The notes under the pieces are model-generated. The model saw nothing but the letters and a program-made list of their open reading frames with translations, was not told where the DNA came from and did no database searches. A program made the position numbers and the translations under genes. Source: JAWKZG01 sp041396125 (lineage in GTDB: Bacteria > Pseudomonadota > Gammaproteobacteria > Competibacterales > Competibacteraceae). Taken from it: 64,000 nucleotides of DNA. How positions within the stretch are numbered: position 1 is the first letter of the stretch; each line of letters starts with the position of its first letter. Of the stretch, positions 26,224 to 35,509 are shown piece after piece. The stretch is taken from NCBI GenBank assembly GCA_041396125.1, contig JAWKZG010000005.1, positions 62,001-126,000 on the forward strand, read 5' to 3'.

Positions 26224-26994
26224 ATGAAAGTTGCTATACTCGCTGGTGGCATGGGTACCCGGCTTGCTGAAGAGACTGAAGTACGACCGAAACCAATGGT
26301 AGAGATTGGCGGTTACCCACTATTATGGCATATAATGAACATATATTCCCATTTTGGCTTCAACGAGTTTGTAGTTGCCCTCGGCTACAAAGGTGATTAC
26401 ATAAAGCGCTGGATGAGTGACTTTTGCACTATGCAAGGAAGCATGACATTTAATACGGCCACTGGCGCAATCAAGTCGCATGGTAAGAATGAAACCCAGT
26501 GGATAGTAGATTTAGTTGATACGGGACTTAACACAATGACAGGAGGGCGTATTAAACGTTTACGGGACTGGGTAGGGGATGACACTTTTATGCTTACTTG
26601 GGGCGATGGTGTTGCAGATATTGACATCAATAAACTACTCGATTTCCATCGCAGTCACGGTAAATTAGCAACAATGACCGCTGTCAGACCTCAAGCTCGT
26701 TACGGTCACTTAGAGTTTGATGGAAATCGGATTTGCAGCTTCACCGAAAAACCACAAACTAGTGAAGGCTGGATCAACGGTGCTTTTTTCGTATTAGAGC
26801 CTGGCATTTTCGATTATATCGAGGGTGATCACATCATGTGGGAACAAGCTCCTCTAGAGAATCTTGCTAAAGATAACCAACTAATGGCCTATAAACACGA
26901 GTCATACTGGCAGTGCATGGATACATTACGGGAAAAACATCTTTTGCAAAAGTTGTGGGACTCGGGTAACCCACCATGGAAAATTTGGAGTTAG
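26224..26994 (+). CDS. rfbF: Glucose-1-phosphate cytidylyltransferase
   Basis: Makes CDP-glucose from CTP and glucose 1-phosphate, the entry to CDP-deoxysugars. The N-terminal nucleotidyltransferase signature LAGGMGTRLAEETEVRPKPM is complete, followed by WHIMNIYSHFGFNEFV. TWGDGVADIDI carries the metal-binding Asp, and the protein has the usual 256-residue length. The ATG follows AGAGG. The next gene starts 3 bp after the stop. A CDP-glucose 4,6-dehydratase (rfbG) is not present, so either it is encoded elsewhere or the following SDR gene takes a different route. Confidence 0.93.
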   Translation: MKVAILAGGMGTRLAEETEVRPKPMVEIGGYPLLWHIMNIYSHFGFNEFVVALGYKGDYIKRWMSDFCTMQGSMTFNTATGAIKSHGKNETQWIVDLVDTGLNTMTGGRIKRLRDWVGDDTFMLTWGDGVADIDINKLLDFHRSHGKLATMTAVRPQARYGHLEFDGNRICSFTEKPQTSEGWINGAFFVLEPGIFDYIEGDHIMWEQAPLENLAKDNQLMAYKHESYWQCMDTLREKHLLQKLWDSGNPPWKIWS

Positions 26995-26997
26995 CTT

Positions 26998-28020
26998 ATG
27001 CGTGTTTTAGTTACTGGGTCACAGGGGTATATAGGCACGATATTAGTACCGATGTTACAGAATGCCGGGCATGAGGTATTTGGCCTTGATACTGATTTTT
27101 ACGCAGCCAGTGCGTTTACCGATTGTATTGTAAAAATACCTGAGACTATCCGTGATATTCGTGAAGAACTTGACGATGTCGTGGCCGGCTGTAATGCGAT
27201 CATCCATCTGGCCGGTCTATCTAATGACCCCTTGGGTGATTACAATCCTAGCTTGACTAAAAGTATTAATTTTCGCGCTTCTGTTCAGCTTGCCCAAACC
27301 GCCAAGAAAACAGGTGTGGAACGTTTTTTGTTCGCATCTTCATGCAGCAACTACGGAGCTTCCAGCGATCAGTTTCTAGATGAAAATGCAAAGTTTAATC
27401 CGGTTACGCCTTATGGCGAATCCAAGGTGTTAGTCGAAAGCGAACTGAATAAATTAGCGGACAAATATTTCAGTCCGACTTATCTGCGAGCTTCAACCGC
27501 CTACGGCGTATCACCCAAACTGCGTTTCGACCTAGTAGTTAATAATCTGACTGCATGGGCTTTCACCACTGGAAAAGTATATCTGAAAAGCGACGGTACA
27601 CCATGGCGACCTATAGTGCATGTCGAGGATATTTGTCGGGCCTATATTGCCGCTTTACACGCCCCGCGCGAACTAATCCATAACGAAGCATTTAACGTGG
27701 GCACTACAGCGGAAAATTATCAGATTAAAGAAATAGCACAAATTGTTGAACAGGTTGTCCCAGGCTGCAAAGTAGAGTTTGCGCCTGACGCGGGTCCTGA
27801 CAAACGCTGTTACCGCGTAGATTGCAATAAGATTGCGCGCGTCCTACATGAATTCAAACCACAGTGGACCGCTCGCCGAGGCGTAGAGCAGCTCTATGAA
27901 TCTTATCAAACTGTAGGATTAAAGCTTGAAGATTTCGAAGGTCCAAAATTCAAACGTATCGCTCACATCAAGCAACTCATCGACGAAAAACAATTGGACA
28001 AAAATCTTCGCTGGCTTTAA
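26998..28020 (+). CDS. NAD-dependent epimerase/dehydratase (SDR family)
   Basis: A 340-residue extended short-chain dehydrogenase/reductase acting on a nucleotide sugar. Rossmann motif TGSQGYIGT lies near residue 6; HLAGLSNDP, SSCSNYG and YGESK provide the NAD and Tyr/Lys catalytic region; WRPIVHVEDICRAY is the typical sugar-binding side. It is tightly coupled to rfbF (3-bp gap, ribosome-binding GGAG overlapping the rfbF end) and followed by C-methyltransferase genes. This combination is common in branched deoxysugar pathways. I cannot tell epimerase from dehydratase or reductase by motif alone. Confidence 0.88.
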   Translation: MRVLVTGSQGYIGTILVPMLQNAGHEVFGLDTDFYAASAFTDCIVKIPETIRDIREELDDVVAGCNAIIHLAGLSNDPLGDYNPSLTKSINFRASVQLAQTAKKTGVERFLFASSCSNYGASSDQFLDENAKFNPVTPYGESKVLVESELNKLADKYFSPTYLRASTAYGVSPKLRFDLVVNNLTAWAFTTGKVYLKSDGTPWRPIVHVEDICRAYIAALHAPRELIHNEAFNVGTTAENYQIKEIAQIVEQVVPGCKVEFAPDAGPDKRCYRVDCNKIARVLHEFKPQWTARRGVEQLYESYQTVGLKLEDFEGPKFKRIAHIKQLIDEKQLDKNLRWL

Positions 28021-28069
28021 CTCTGCACTTACCTTAAAAAGCAACTATAGGCTATAGGATGATCTAGCA

Positions 28070-29304
28070 ATGACACAATATAATAATGCTATACCCTGTC
28101 GTTCATGCGGCCAAACTGGTTTGGATATTTTTCTAGACCTGGGCGTTACACCTCTAGCCGACCGTCTCTTATCAGAAGAACAATTAAAACTGCCTGAACC
28201 TACATATCCGCTAGAGGTTGGTTTTTGTAATCATTGCGGTCTTATGCAAATTCTGGAAACGGTGCCACCAGAAACCTTATTTTGTGACAATTATCCTTAT
28301 TACTCCTCTTTTTCCGATTATTTAGTAAAACATTCTCGGGAAAACGTGCTGGATATTATCCAGAAAAAGCAACTAAACAGTGATAGCCTAGCAGTAGAAC
28401 TCGCTAGCAATGACGGTTATTTACTACAACACTATGTCGAACACCAGATTCCCGTCCTAGGTATCGATCCAGCCGAAGGGCCTGCCAGATCGGCTGAGCG
28501 ACATGGTATTAAAACTTTAACTACTTTTTTTACTAAAGACTTGGCCACTGAGTTACGTGCTCAAGGTAAGCAGGCGGATGTCGTTCATGGCAATAATGTG
28601 TTAGCACACGTTGCTGACACTAACGGTTTCGTCGCGGGCATTGGCATATTGCTTAAAGAAACGGGAATCGCAGTTATCGAGGCGCCTTATGCCAAAGATT
28701 TGATTGATCATTGTGAATTCGACACTATCTATCATGAGCATCTTTGCTATTTCACCGTTACTGCACTCGATAATTTGTTTCGGCGTCACGATTTATATTT
28801 GAATGATATAAAGCGCTTGAGTTTACATGGTGGGTCGTTGCGTCTTTACATCGAAAAACACGAAGATGTTAGACCCTCAGTTAAAGAGTTACTGGCCTTA
28901 GAGCATGCTCAAGGTCTTGATACCATAGCTTACTATCGCGATTTTTCTAAACGGGTTAATCACGTCAAAGAGTCCTTGCTTACTCTGCTCAAAAATTTGA
29001 AAGCGGAGGGAAATAGCATCGCCGCCTACGGCGCTGCCGCCAAGGGCAGCACTATGATCAATTATACCGGTATAGGTGCCGATTTGCTGGACTACGTGGT
29101 AGACCGCAATGTGCATAAGCAAGGCCGTTTTATGCCTGGCCAGCATATTCCCATCGAAGCTCCTGAGATGTTGTTGAAAACCCTGCCTGATTACGTGCTG
29201 TTACTACCCTGGAACGTCGAAGAAGAAGTGCTCGCACAACAGACGGAGTATCGCAGCCGAGGGGAAAATTCATTATTCCTATCCCCGAGCCGAGGATTGT
29301 TTAG
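28070..29304 (+). CDS. NDP-hexose C-methyltransferase (one-base frame lesion near 3' end)
   Basis: A SAM-dependent sugar C-methyltransferase of the three-domain type: N-terminal zinc-binding region (CRSCG and CNHCG), central methyltransferase fold (VELASNDGYLLQ), and a C-terminal domain with YGAAAKGSTMINY. The frame runs past its natural end. Adding one G in the GGGG run near 29262 restores GGKFIIPIPEPRIV and a TAG at 29302-29304, the usual end of this family, giving exactly 412 codons. Without it the frame fuses to the next gene. A one-base sequencing error is the simplest explanation. Likely adds a branch methyl to a deoxysugar made by the preceding genes. Confidence 0.85.
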
Positions 29305-29305
29305 C

Positions 29306-30551
29306 ATGACCCAAATTAGTAACGCCGTTTTGACACGCAAAGGATCCCAGAAGCCGACTATGCCAGATAGTCATTCATGCCCGAGTTGTAGTTCTGGGAT
29401 TATGGATGTCTTCTATGAAGCCAAATCCGTTCCTGCCAATAGCTGTATTCTGCTTGCATCGGCAGAAGAAGCCCTCCAATACCCGCGTGGTGACATCGCC
29501 CTAGGTTTTTGCCCAAAAATGCGGTTTTATCTGCAATGTGGCGTTCGATCCAAAACTAACTGAATACTCAAGTCGTTATGAAGAAACTCAGGGATTTTCG
29601 CAAACCTTTAATAAATTCCACCACGCGCTCGCGGAACGTCTAGTCAAAAGCTATGATTTAAATAATAAAGACATATTAGAGATTGGCTGCGGCAAGGGTG
29701 AATTTATCACCCTGCTGAGTCAGCTTGGCAATAACCGTGGAGTTGGTTTCGACCCAGGTTATCGCGAGGAACGTAATAACACAAAAGCAGCCAAAAATGT
29801 TCAGTTTATTACCGATTTCTATTCAGAGAAATACAGCAACTATAAAGCCGACTTTATCTGCTGCAAAATGACGCTGGAGCATATACCAGATACGGATCAT
29901 TTTATCAGCACTGTTCGGAAATCCATCGGTCAACAGTCTGGTACAATCGTTTTTTTTCAAATCCCCGAAGCCACCCGAATTCTCAAAGAATGCGCTTTTG
30001 AAGATATTTACTACGAGCATTGCTCTTATTTTTCTCCAGGTTCATTGACACGCCTGTTTCGCCGTAATGGCTTTGAAGTAATTAATGTCGAAACCGAGTA
30101 CGATGATCAATACTTGACGATTGAAGCAAAGCCCTTGGTCAATAAAGCGGCGACTTGTGTACCCTTAACACAAGAAAACGATCTTGAAGGTATTACCTCG
30201 TTAGTCGCTGGCTTTCCACAGCGTTGTCAGAAGAAAATTGAGAATTGGAAGAAAAATATTGAATGCTTCAAAGAGCAAGATAAAAAAGTGGTACTCTGGG
30301 GATCCGGATCCAAAGGTGTATCGTTTCTGACCACACTTGATATAGGCGACAAGATTGAGTATGTTGTTGATATTAATCCATATCGGCAGGGTTACTACAT
30401 GTCTGGTACGGGACAAAAAATCATTGCACCAAAAGAGCTAAAAGATTACCAGCCTGATGTAGTAATTATAATGAATGCGATTTACACGGAAGAGATTACT
30501 GCTCAGATTAAAGAGATGAATCTTAATTCACAAATTATTCCAGTTAGATAA
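29306..30551 (+). CDS. SAM-dependent C-methyltransferase paralogue 2 (one-base frame lesion)
   Basis: Starts at the ATG one base after the corrected stop of the preceding gene. Early in the gene the frame breaks in GCCCAAAAATGCGG (about 29512-29525). Removing one base restores GFCQKCGF, the second zinc-binding CxxC, and gives 415 codons. The rest is intact: LEIGCGKGEFITLL (SAM motif I), EHCSYFSPGSLTRLFR and a C-terminal LWGSGSKGVSFL domain. It is a close paralogue of the next gene and more distant from the previous one. The sugar substrate is unknown. Confidence 0.82.
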
Positions 30552-30568
30552 GTTGGTTGGCGCTTTTT

Positions 30569-31774
30569 ATGCCCAAGAAAAACTGTCCAGTCTGTGGTGG
30601 TTCAGATATTTTGGCCACTACCCAAATCGAAGATATGCCTATCTATTGCAATGTTTTACACGACACGTATGAACAAGCCATCAACGCTCCCAAAGGTGAT
30701 ATCAAGTTAGGTTTTTGTCAATCGTGTGGGCATATTTATAATTACGCATTTGACGCGAGTTTGATGGATTATACCGTCGAGTATGAAAACTCACTGCATT
30801 ACTCAAAGCGCTTCAATGAGTACGCTAAACAACTCGCCAAACGTCTGGTGAGCAAGTTCGAGCTCTATAATAAAAATATACTAGAGATCGGTTGTGGGAA
30901 AGGCGATTTTCTCGAAATGTTGTGCAGCGAGGGAAATAATACCGGCTATGGTTTCGATAAAAGCTACGACCCAAACCGCGTAAATCAAGATGCTTATCCC
31001 CATATCACTTTTATCAAGGATTTTTATTCTGAAAAATATCGTGATTATAACGCTGATTTAGTATGTTGTCGGCATGTATTGGAACACATTGAGCAGCCTT
31101 CAGGTTTTTTGTCTCAGCTTCGCAAAGCTATCGAGTTTAACAACGACAAAGCAGCCATTTATTTTGAAGTTCCCAATGCTTTATTCACATTTGAAGATCT
31201 CGGTATTTGGGACTTAATATATGAACACTGCTCTTATTTTACTCCGCAATCGCTAATCACAGCTTTTACCAAAAGCGATTATAAAATATTAGAAATTAGT
31301 GAAGCATTTGGATGCCAGTTTCTTAGTCTGGAAGCGACTATTAAAGATAGTAATGAGTACGGCCAAGTTACGGAAGAGCCTCTAACTTCAAAGTTTAAGG
31401 ATTTAAAGGCTTTAAGAGAAACGGTCGCTGCTTTTGATGATAAGTATCAATCAGCCATTACGCTGTGGCGCAACAAGCTTATGAGTTTTAGACATCATAA
31501 TGAGCAGCGTATTGTTGTTTGGGGTGGTGGTTCCAAGGGCGTTACTTTTCTCAATGCGATGAGCGCTAATGATAAGATTATTAAATATATAGTTGATGTT
31601 AATCCGCACAAGCAAAATAAATTTGTACCCGGTACTGGGCAAAAAGTCATTAGTCCAGTATTTTTGCTGGAATATAAGCCAGACTATATTTTGATTATGA
31701 ATGCTATATATCATAATGAAATTGCTAACATGTTAAATGAAATCAACGTACAAGCTAATATTATTTGTGTTTAG
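30569..31774 (+). CDS. SAM-dependent C-methyltransferase paralogue 3
   Basis: A 401-residue intact paralogue of the preceding gene. N-terminal zinc region CPVCGG and CQSCGH, central LEIGCGKGDFLEML, EHCSYFTPQSLITAF, and C-terminal VWGGGSKGVTFLNAM. I use the ATG at 30569; a TTG four codons upstream is the alternative. Two near-identical domain layouts in a row suggest tandem duplication and divergence. Its intact frame shows that the lesions in its neighbours are local. An insertion sequence begins 3 bp after the stop codon. Confidence 0.88.
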   Translation: MPKKNCPVCGGSDILATTQIEDMPIYCNVLHDTYEQAINAPKGDIKLGFCQSCGHIYNYAFDASLMDYTVEYENSLHYSKRFNEYAKQLAKRLVSKFELYNKNILEIGCGKGDFLEMLCSEGNNTGYGFDKSYDPNRVNQDAYPHITFIKDFYSEKYRDYNADLVCCRHVLEHIEQPSGFLSQLRKAIEFNNDKAAIYFEVPNALFTFEDLGIWDLIYEHCSYFTPQSLITAFTKSDYKILEISEAFGCQFLSLEATIKDSNEYGQVTEEPLTSKFKDLKALRETVAAFDDKYQSAITLWRNKLMSFRHHNEQRIVVWGGGSKGVTFLNAMSANDKIIKYIVDVNPHKQNKFVPGTGQKVISPVFLLEYKPDYILIMNAIYHNEIANMLNEINVQANIICV

Positions 31775-31777
31775 TTA

Positions 31778-33056
31778 GGATGCATTCCAATTTTACCCCC
31801 CAGCGTCCAGATATTGTAAGCTATGGATAACACAAGATATCTCTGGAGTCCTCTCATGACCAAAGCCGATTTTCTCGCCCGCGCCGAAGCCCGCTATGAG
31901 GCCCTTCAAAAGCTCAACAGCGATGAGCTGAGTTTCTATGCCTATGAAGAACAGTTCACGCAACTGTGGACCGAGCTGGGACGTGAGGTCATGGAGGAGA
32001 ATCTAGGTACGGGAACGGGTCGAAAAAAAAACGCTGCCACACCCGCTACGGACTGATTGCGTTCTCGGCCCGTCATCGCTATGAGGCCAAGACAAACGGC
32101 TTTTTCATCAGTCCGTATTTGCAGCATCTGATGGCGCGTGCCGGGGTCAGTGAGGTCTATAGCGAGGCCGATCAGTTGCTGGAGACGCTGTTAGGCGTGC
32201 GGTTTTCACGCAGTCAGGTGTTTCGTGTCACCCGCGCGTTAGGCGAGGCGCTGGAAACTCAACCGGTGCCGACGCCGGCGTTGACGTTGGCACCCGATGA
32301 GGTGGTCTATGCATCGCTGGATGGCAGTATGATCCAAACCGAGAGCGGTTGGAAAGAAGTCAAGCTCGGACGGGTGTTTCAGGCGCGCCAGTTGCAGGCG
32401 GTGGGCGGACAAGGCCGGCATCGCATCACCCGTAGTGTTTACAGTGCCTGTTTAGGCACCTGCCATGATTTTATCCCGCGCTTTGGCGCGAGTCTGGCAC
32501 CGTTTCGTCAGGCCGGTTGCGCGTTAGTCTTTATTACCGATGGGGCGGAATGGATACGCGACTACCTCCAACAACAATATCCACAGGCGACGCACATTCT
32601 GGATTATTTTCATGCTTATGAGCGCTTATGTGAGTTCGCCAAACTGGCGTTGCCCGGCGAGAGCGATCGGCAACTGTGGCTGACCGAGCAACAGGCGTTG
32701 CTGTACGCGGGGCAGGTTGACGAGCGGCTTCAACACGTGGAGGCGTTGACGTTGTTCACGAAAGCCGCGCGCCAGGCCCGCTATACGCTACGCACGTACT
32801 ACCGCAACAACAGGCAGCGCATGGCCTACGGTGAGTATCGGCGACGGGGCTTGATGATTGGCAGCGGCCCGATGGAAGCGGCCCATCGCACGGTGTTGCA
32901 GGCGCGCATGAAACGCAGCGGACAACACTGGAGTATCGCCGGCGCACGCAGCATGATTAACTTACGGGTGATGCTGAAAAGTGAGTGTTGGAATCAGGCG
33001 CTACAGCCTTTGCTGCAGGCCGCCTGAATCACACCGTGCAGAATTGGAATGCACCC
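31778..33056. mobile_element. ISKra4-family-like insertion sequence
   Basis: Imperfect terminal inverted repeats bound the element: left GGATGCATTCCAATTTTAC (from 31778), right end GCAGAATTGGAATGCACCCC (to 33056), sharing TGCATTCCAATT. It contains the two transposase frames described separately. I find no clear target-site duplication. It separates the methyltransferase genes from a truncated O-glycosylation ligase gene. Confidence 0.8.
31857..33027 (+). CDS. ISKra4-family transposase in two frames (possible -1 frameshift)
   Basis: The first frame starts MTKADFLARAEARYEAL (ATG 31857) and ends at TGA 32054-32056. The second, -1 relative to it, continues KRCHTRYGLIAFSARHRYEAK through to 33027. 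The switch coincides with a nine-A run near 32024-32032 (A-AAA-AAC type slippery site). Downstream motifs fit a DDE enzyme of this family: SLDGSMIQTESGWKEVK, ITDGAEWIRDYL, LDYFHAYERL and GSGPMEAAHR. Either programmed -1 frameshifting or a homopolymer sequencing error would produce this. Otherwise the transposase looks full length. Confidence 0.8.
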
Positions 33057-33155
33057 CATCAAGCCTTCACTGATCGAGCGCTTGGGGCACCCATGCATGC
33101 CGGGGCATGCTCACCCTAACGCGAGCCAAGCGATTCGATTTCCAGAGGAGTGAGA

Positions 33156-33683
33156 GTGCGCGATCTCTTGTTGAGCTTGATAATCCCGGCAGGGTTGATC
33201 TGGGGCGTCCTTTCCGCGCCCGGATCAATCATTGTGCTCAATTGGATCTGGTTTCAGAGACCCTATGATTTTTCGTATGGCTTATGGAATTCGGCCCCCT
33301 TATTCACGCTGGCTCTGGGTGTGGCGATCCTGTCAAATATCCTGCGCGGACAATTTCGTCCGAAATTTCCGCCGATCCTAATCGTCTTCATCTGCCTGCT
33401 GCTGTGGATCACGCTAAGCGCGATATTCGCGTTTGATCCGGACATTGCATGGCAGACTTATACGCGGTTCTTGCCATCCATGTGGGTAGCGCCGATCCTG
33501 CTTTTCGCCACTATCCGGGACCTGAATCTCTTGAAATGGGTATTCTGGGCTTCGGCCGGCGGTCTTGGAATAAACGCTTTCAAGACAGGCGTATCTCTCG
33601 CCCTGCAAGGAGGCGGCCATGTAACGCAGCAGATCTCGGGCTTCGTAGGGGACAACAACGTGTTCGGACTAGTGCTTAGCTAA
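33156..33683 (+). pseudogene. O-glycosylation/O-antigen ligase, exosortase-A type, 3' truncated
   Basis: The N-terminal part of a polytopic ligase. The 176 residues have several hydrophobic helices and segments such as LNWIWFQRPYDFSYG, FDPDIAWQTYTRFL and GFVGDNNVFGLVLS, matching the DUF5935-containing ligase of PEP-CTERM loci (TIGR03097, from memory). The family has over 400 residues. The frame stops at 33681-33683, where IS1595-like sequence takes over, and no continuation is found after that element. The start GTG at 33156 follows AGAGGAG. The gene is therefore interrupted and its 3' part lost from this locus. Confidence 0.75.
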
Positions 33684-34262
33684 GGGGTGAGGTGGAAAGC
33701 GATGAGGTGTATGTGGTGGCTGGTCACAAGGGGCAGCCGGATCGGGTACGTGCCAGCGGTCGTCGCGGGCGACGGCGACGTTTAAAGGGTGCCCGTGGGC
33801 GTGGCACCCAGGCCAAAGACAAGCCGCCGATTTTGGGGCTCATTGAGCGCGGTGGTCAGGTGGTACTGCGGTTGCTAGCGGATGTAAAACAAACCACGAT
33901 CAAGCCCGTGATAGAAGCCGTAGTCGCGCCGGGCAGCTTGATCTACAGCGATGAGTACACCATCTATAACCGACTGACGCACTGGGGCTATGCGCATAAA
34001 ACGGTCAATCATTCACAAGGCGAATACGCCCGTGATGAGGATGGCGATGGTCATGGTGAGGTTCACGTCAATACGATGGAAGGCTGCGGGTCGTTGCTAC
34101 GCTCATGGCTGCGCCCGCATCGTGGGATTTCACAAGACAAGCTGCCGTTATAGTTGAGCTTTTTTGAGTTTGTACATAATGCCCGAGCGCGGGGTAAGCA
34201 GGTATTGCCCGAGCTGATTCGGACATTAGTTTGTTAAGACCCTGAAACTGGGCAAGAGCGTA
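33672..34262 (+). mobile_element. IS1595-family remnant with nonsense codon in transposase
   Basis: Begins abruptly in the ligase gene (approximate boundary) and carries the C-terminal part of an ISXO2-like DDE transposase: ESDEVYVVAGHKG, GLIERGGQVVLR, SDEYTIYNRL and VHVNTMEGCGSLLRSWLR. An in-frame TAG at 34151-34153 stands where relatives have Tyr, and the frame then continues SFFEFVHNARARGKQ to TAA at 34235-34237. A terminal-repeat-like CTGAAACTGGGCAAGAGCG follows at about 34242. The N-terminal transposase part and left end are missing, so the element is dead. Confidence 0.75.
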
Positions 34263-34409
34263 GATTTTTATCCTTTCATAATTACTACGTCTTTATATTT
34301 TCATAAAAAAAACGCACAAGACAACGAATCGAAGGAGGCTTCCGTTCCCGCGACCTAGCATTGCCTATACAGACAATCGATAATGGGTCAAACCTGTAAT
34401 TTAGTATGA

Positions 34410-35444
34410 ATGCCGCGCTTGAATTTTATCCCACTCTCAATGCGAAAATTCTATATTTCATCAAAATTTGAAGAATTCCGCCATTTAATTTTACTGCTAT
34501 TATTCAGTACATATTGGTGCTTTGGTTTTTATCCGTTCATTATAACTTCTCCCATATATTTTTATAAAAATAACGCGCATTTTACTGATAAAAATTCTCT
34601 TTTTATTTTGAAGCCTGGCATTGCCTATACGAAAAGACCACCTTCTTGGGTAAGTGATATAATAACTAATGAGACTTTTGAAATAAGGTTAAAATTTTTA
34701 AGTTTCAATGCTTATCAAGATGGCCCTGCACGGATCTTTACATTATCACGTGATCATTATCATGCCAATCTTATGATAGGACAAACAAAAAATGACATAG
34801 TCATCCGTGTCCGGACTCCATATACAGAAAAAAACGGCGTCCCAGGATATATAATCCGCAATGTTTTTCATCAACAATCGCCAGATATAAAGAAAGTTAA
34901 CGAATTAATAATTCAAGCAAAACCAGGATTTCTGGAAGCCAAATTAAACGGAACAGAGGTATTGTCTACTACGCTCCCACTGCATTCTTTTGTGGTATGG
35001 GATCCAAGCTATCGTATTGCGTTCGGTAACGAGTTTACTTTTCAAAGACCATGGCTAGGGACGATAGAAGAGGCCGTTGTAATAGTAGGTAATCAAATAT
35101 CTCATTATTCAAACGAAAATTTGAAAACCCCAGCCAATTACATAAAAACCCGAGAAAACTTAAATGTGCAAAGTATTTTTTGCACATTAAGCAAAACCTG
35201 CAACTTGAATGCTTTTGATATAATCATCAATTTTTTTGGTTTTCTACCTTTCGGATTTATTTTGATTTTACTTAAATTTAATTCTATTTTTTCAATAACA
35301 ACTGTATTTTTTTATAGTGCCAGCTTAAGTTTAAGTATCGAATTTGGGCAACTTTTTTTTCAGTATCGCTTTCCATCGATTAGCGATTTTCTTTTTAATT
35401 CAGCTGGCGGTGTTTTGGGGGCATGGATTGCTAGTAAAATATAG
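34410..35444 (+). CDS. VanZ-family membrane protein with LamG-like domain
   Basis: A 344-residue membrane protein. One hydrophobic helix lies near residues 25-48; a predicted extracytoplasmic beta-rich, concanavalin/LamG-like domain covers about 60-240 (FEIRLKFLSFNAYQDGPARI, IAFGNEFTFQRPWLGTIEEA). C-terminal helices carry the VanZ signature RFPSISDFLFNSAGGVLGAW. Such fusions occur in exosortase-type polysaccharide loci, but the biochemical role is unknown; sugar binding by the LamG part is a guess. ATGs at 34410 and 34440 are both possible starts. The gene is clearly more AT-rich than the ligase fragment upstream. Confidence 0.78.
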   Translation: MPRLNFIPLSMRKFYISSKFEEFRHLILLLLFSTYWCFGFYPFIITSPIYFYKNNAHFTDKNSLFILKPGIAYTKRPPSWVSDIITNETFEIRLKFLSFNAYQDGPARIFTLSRDHYHANLMIGQTKNDIVIRVRTPYTEKNGVPGYIIRNVFHQQSPDIKKVNELIIQAKPGFLEAKLNGTEVLSTTLPLHSFVVWDPSYRIAFGNEFTFQRPWLGTIEEAVVIVGNQISHYSNENLKTPANYIKTRENLNVQSIFCTLSKTCNLNAFDIIINFFGFLPFGFILILLKFNSIFSITTVFFYSASLSLSIEFGQLFFQYRFPSISDFLFNSAGGVLGAWIASKI

Positions 35445-35509
35445 AAAATAAAGATCATTTGATCTTCCTTGTCTTAGCAATTAACTATCAAACGCAATAA
35501 TCTATAAGC

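Noticed and set aside
28070..29563. A natural fusion of a full methyltransferase with the zinc domain of another
   Set aside because: A single added base restores a family-typical C-terminus and stop at 29302-29304, with the next ATG one base later.
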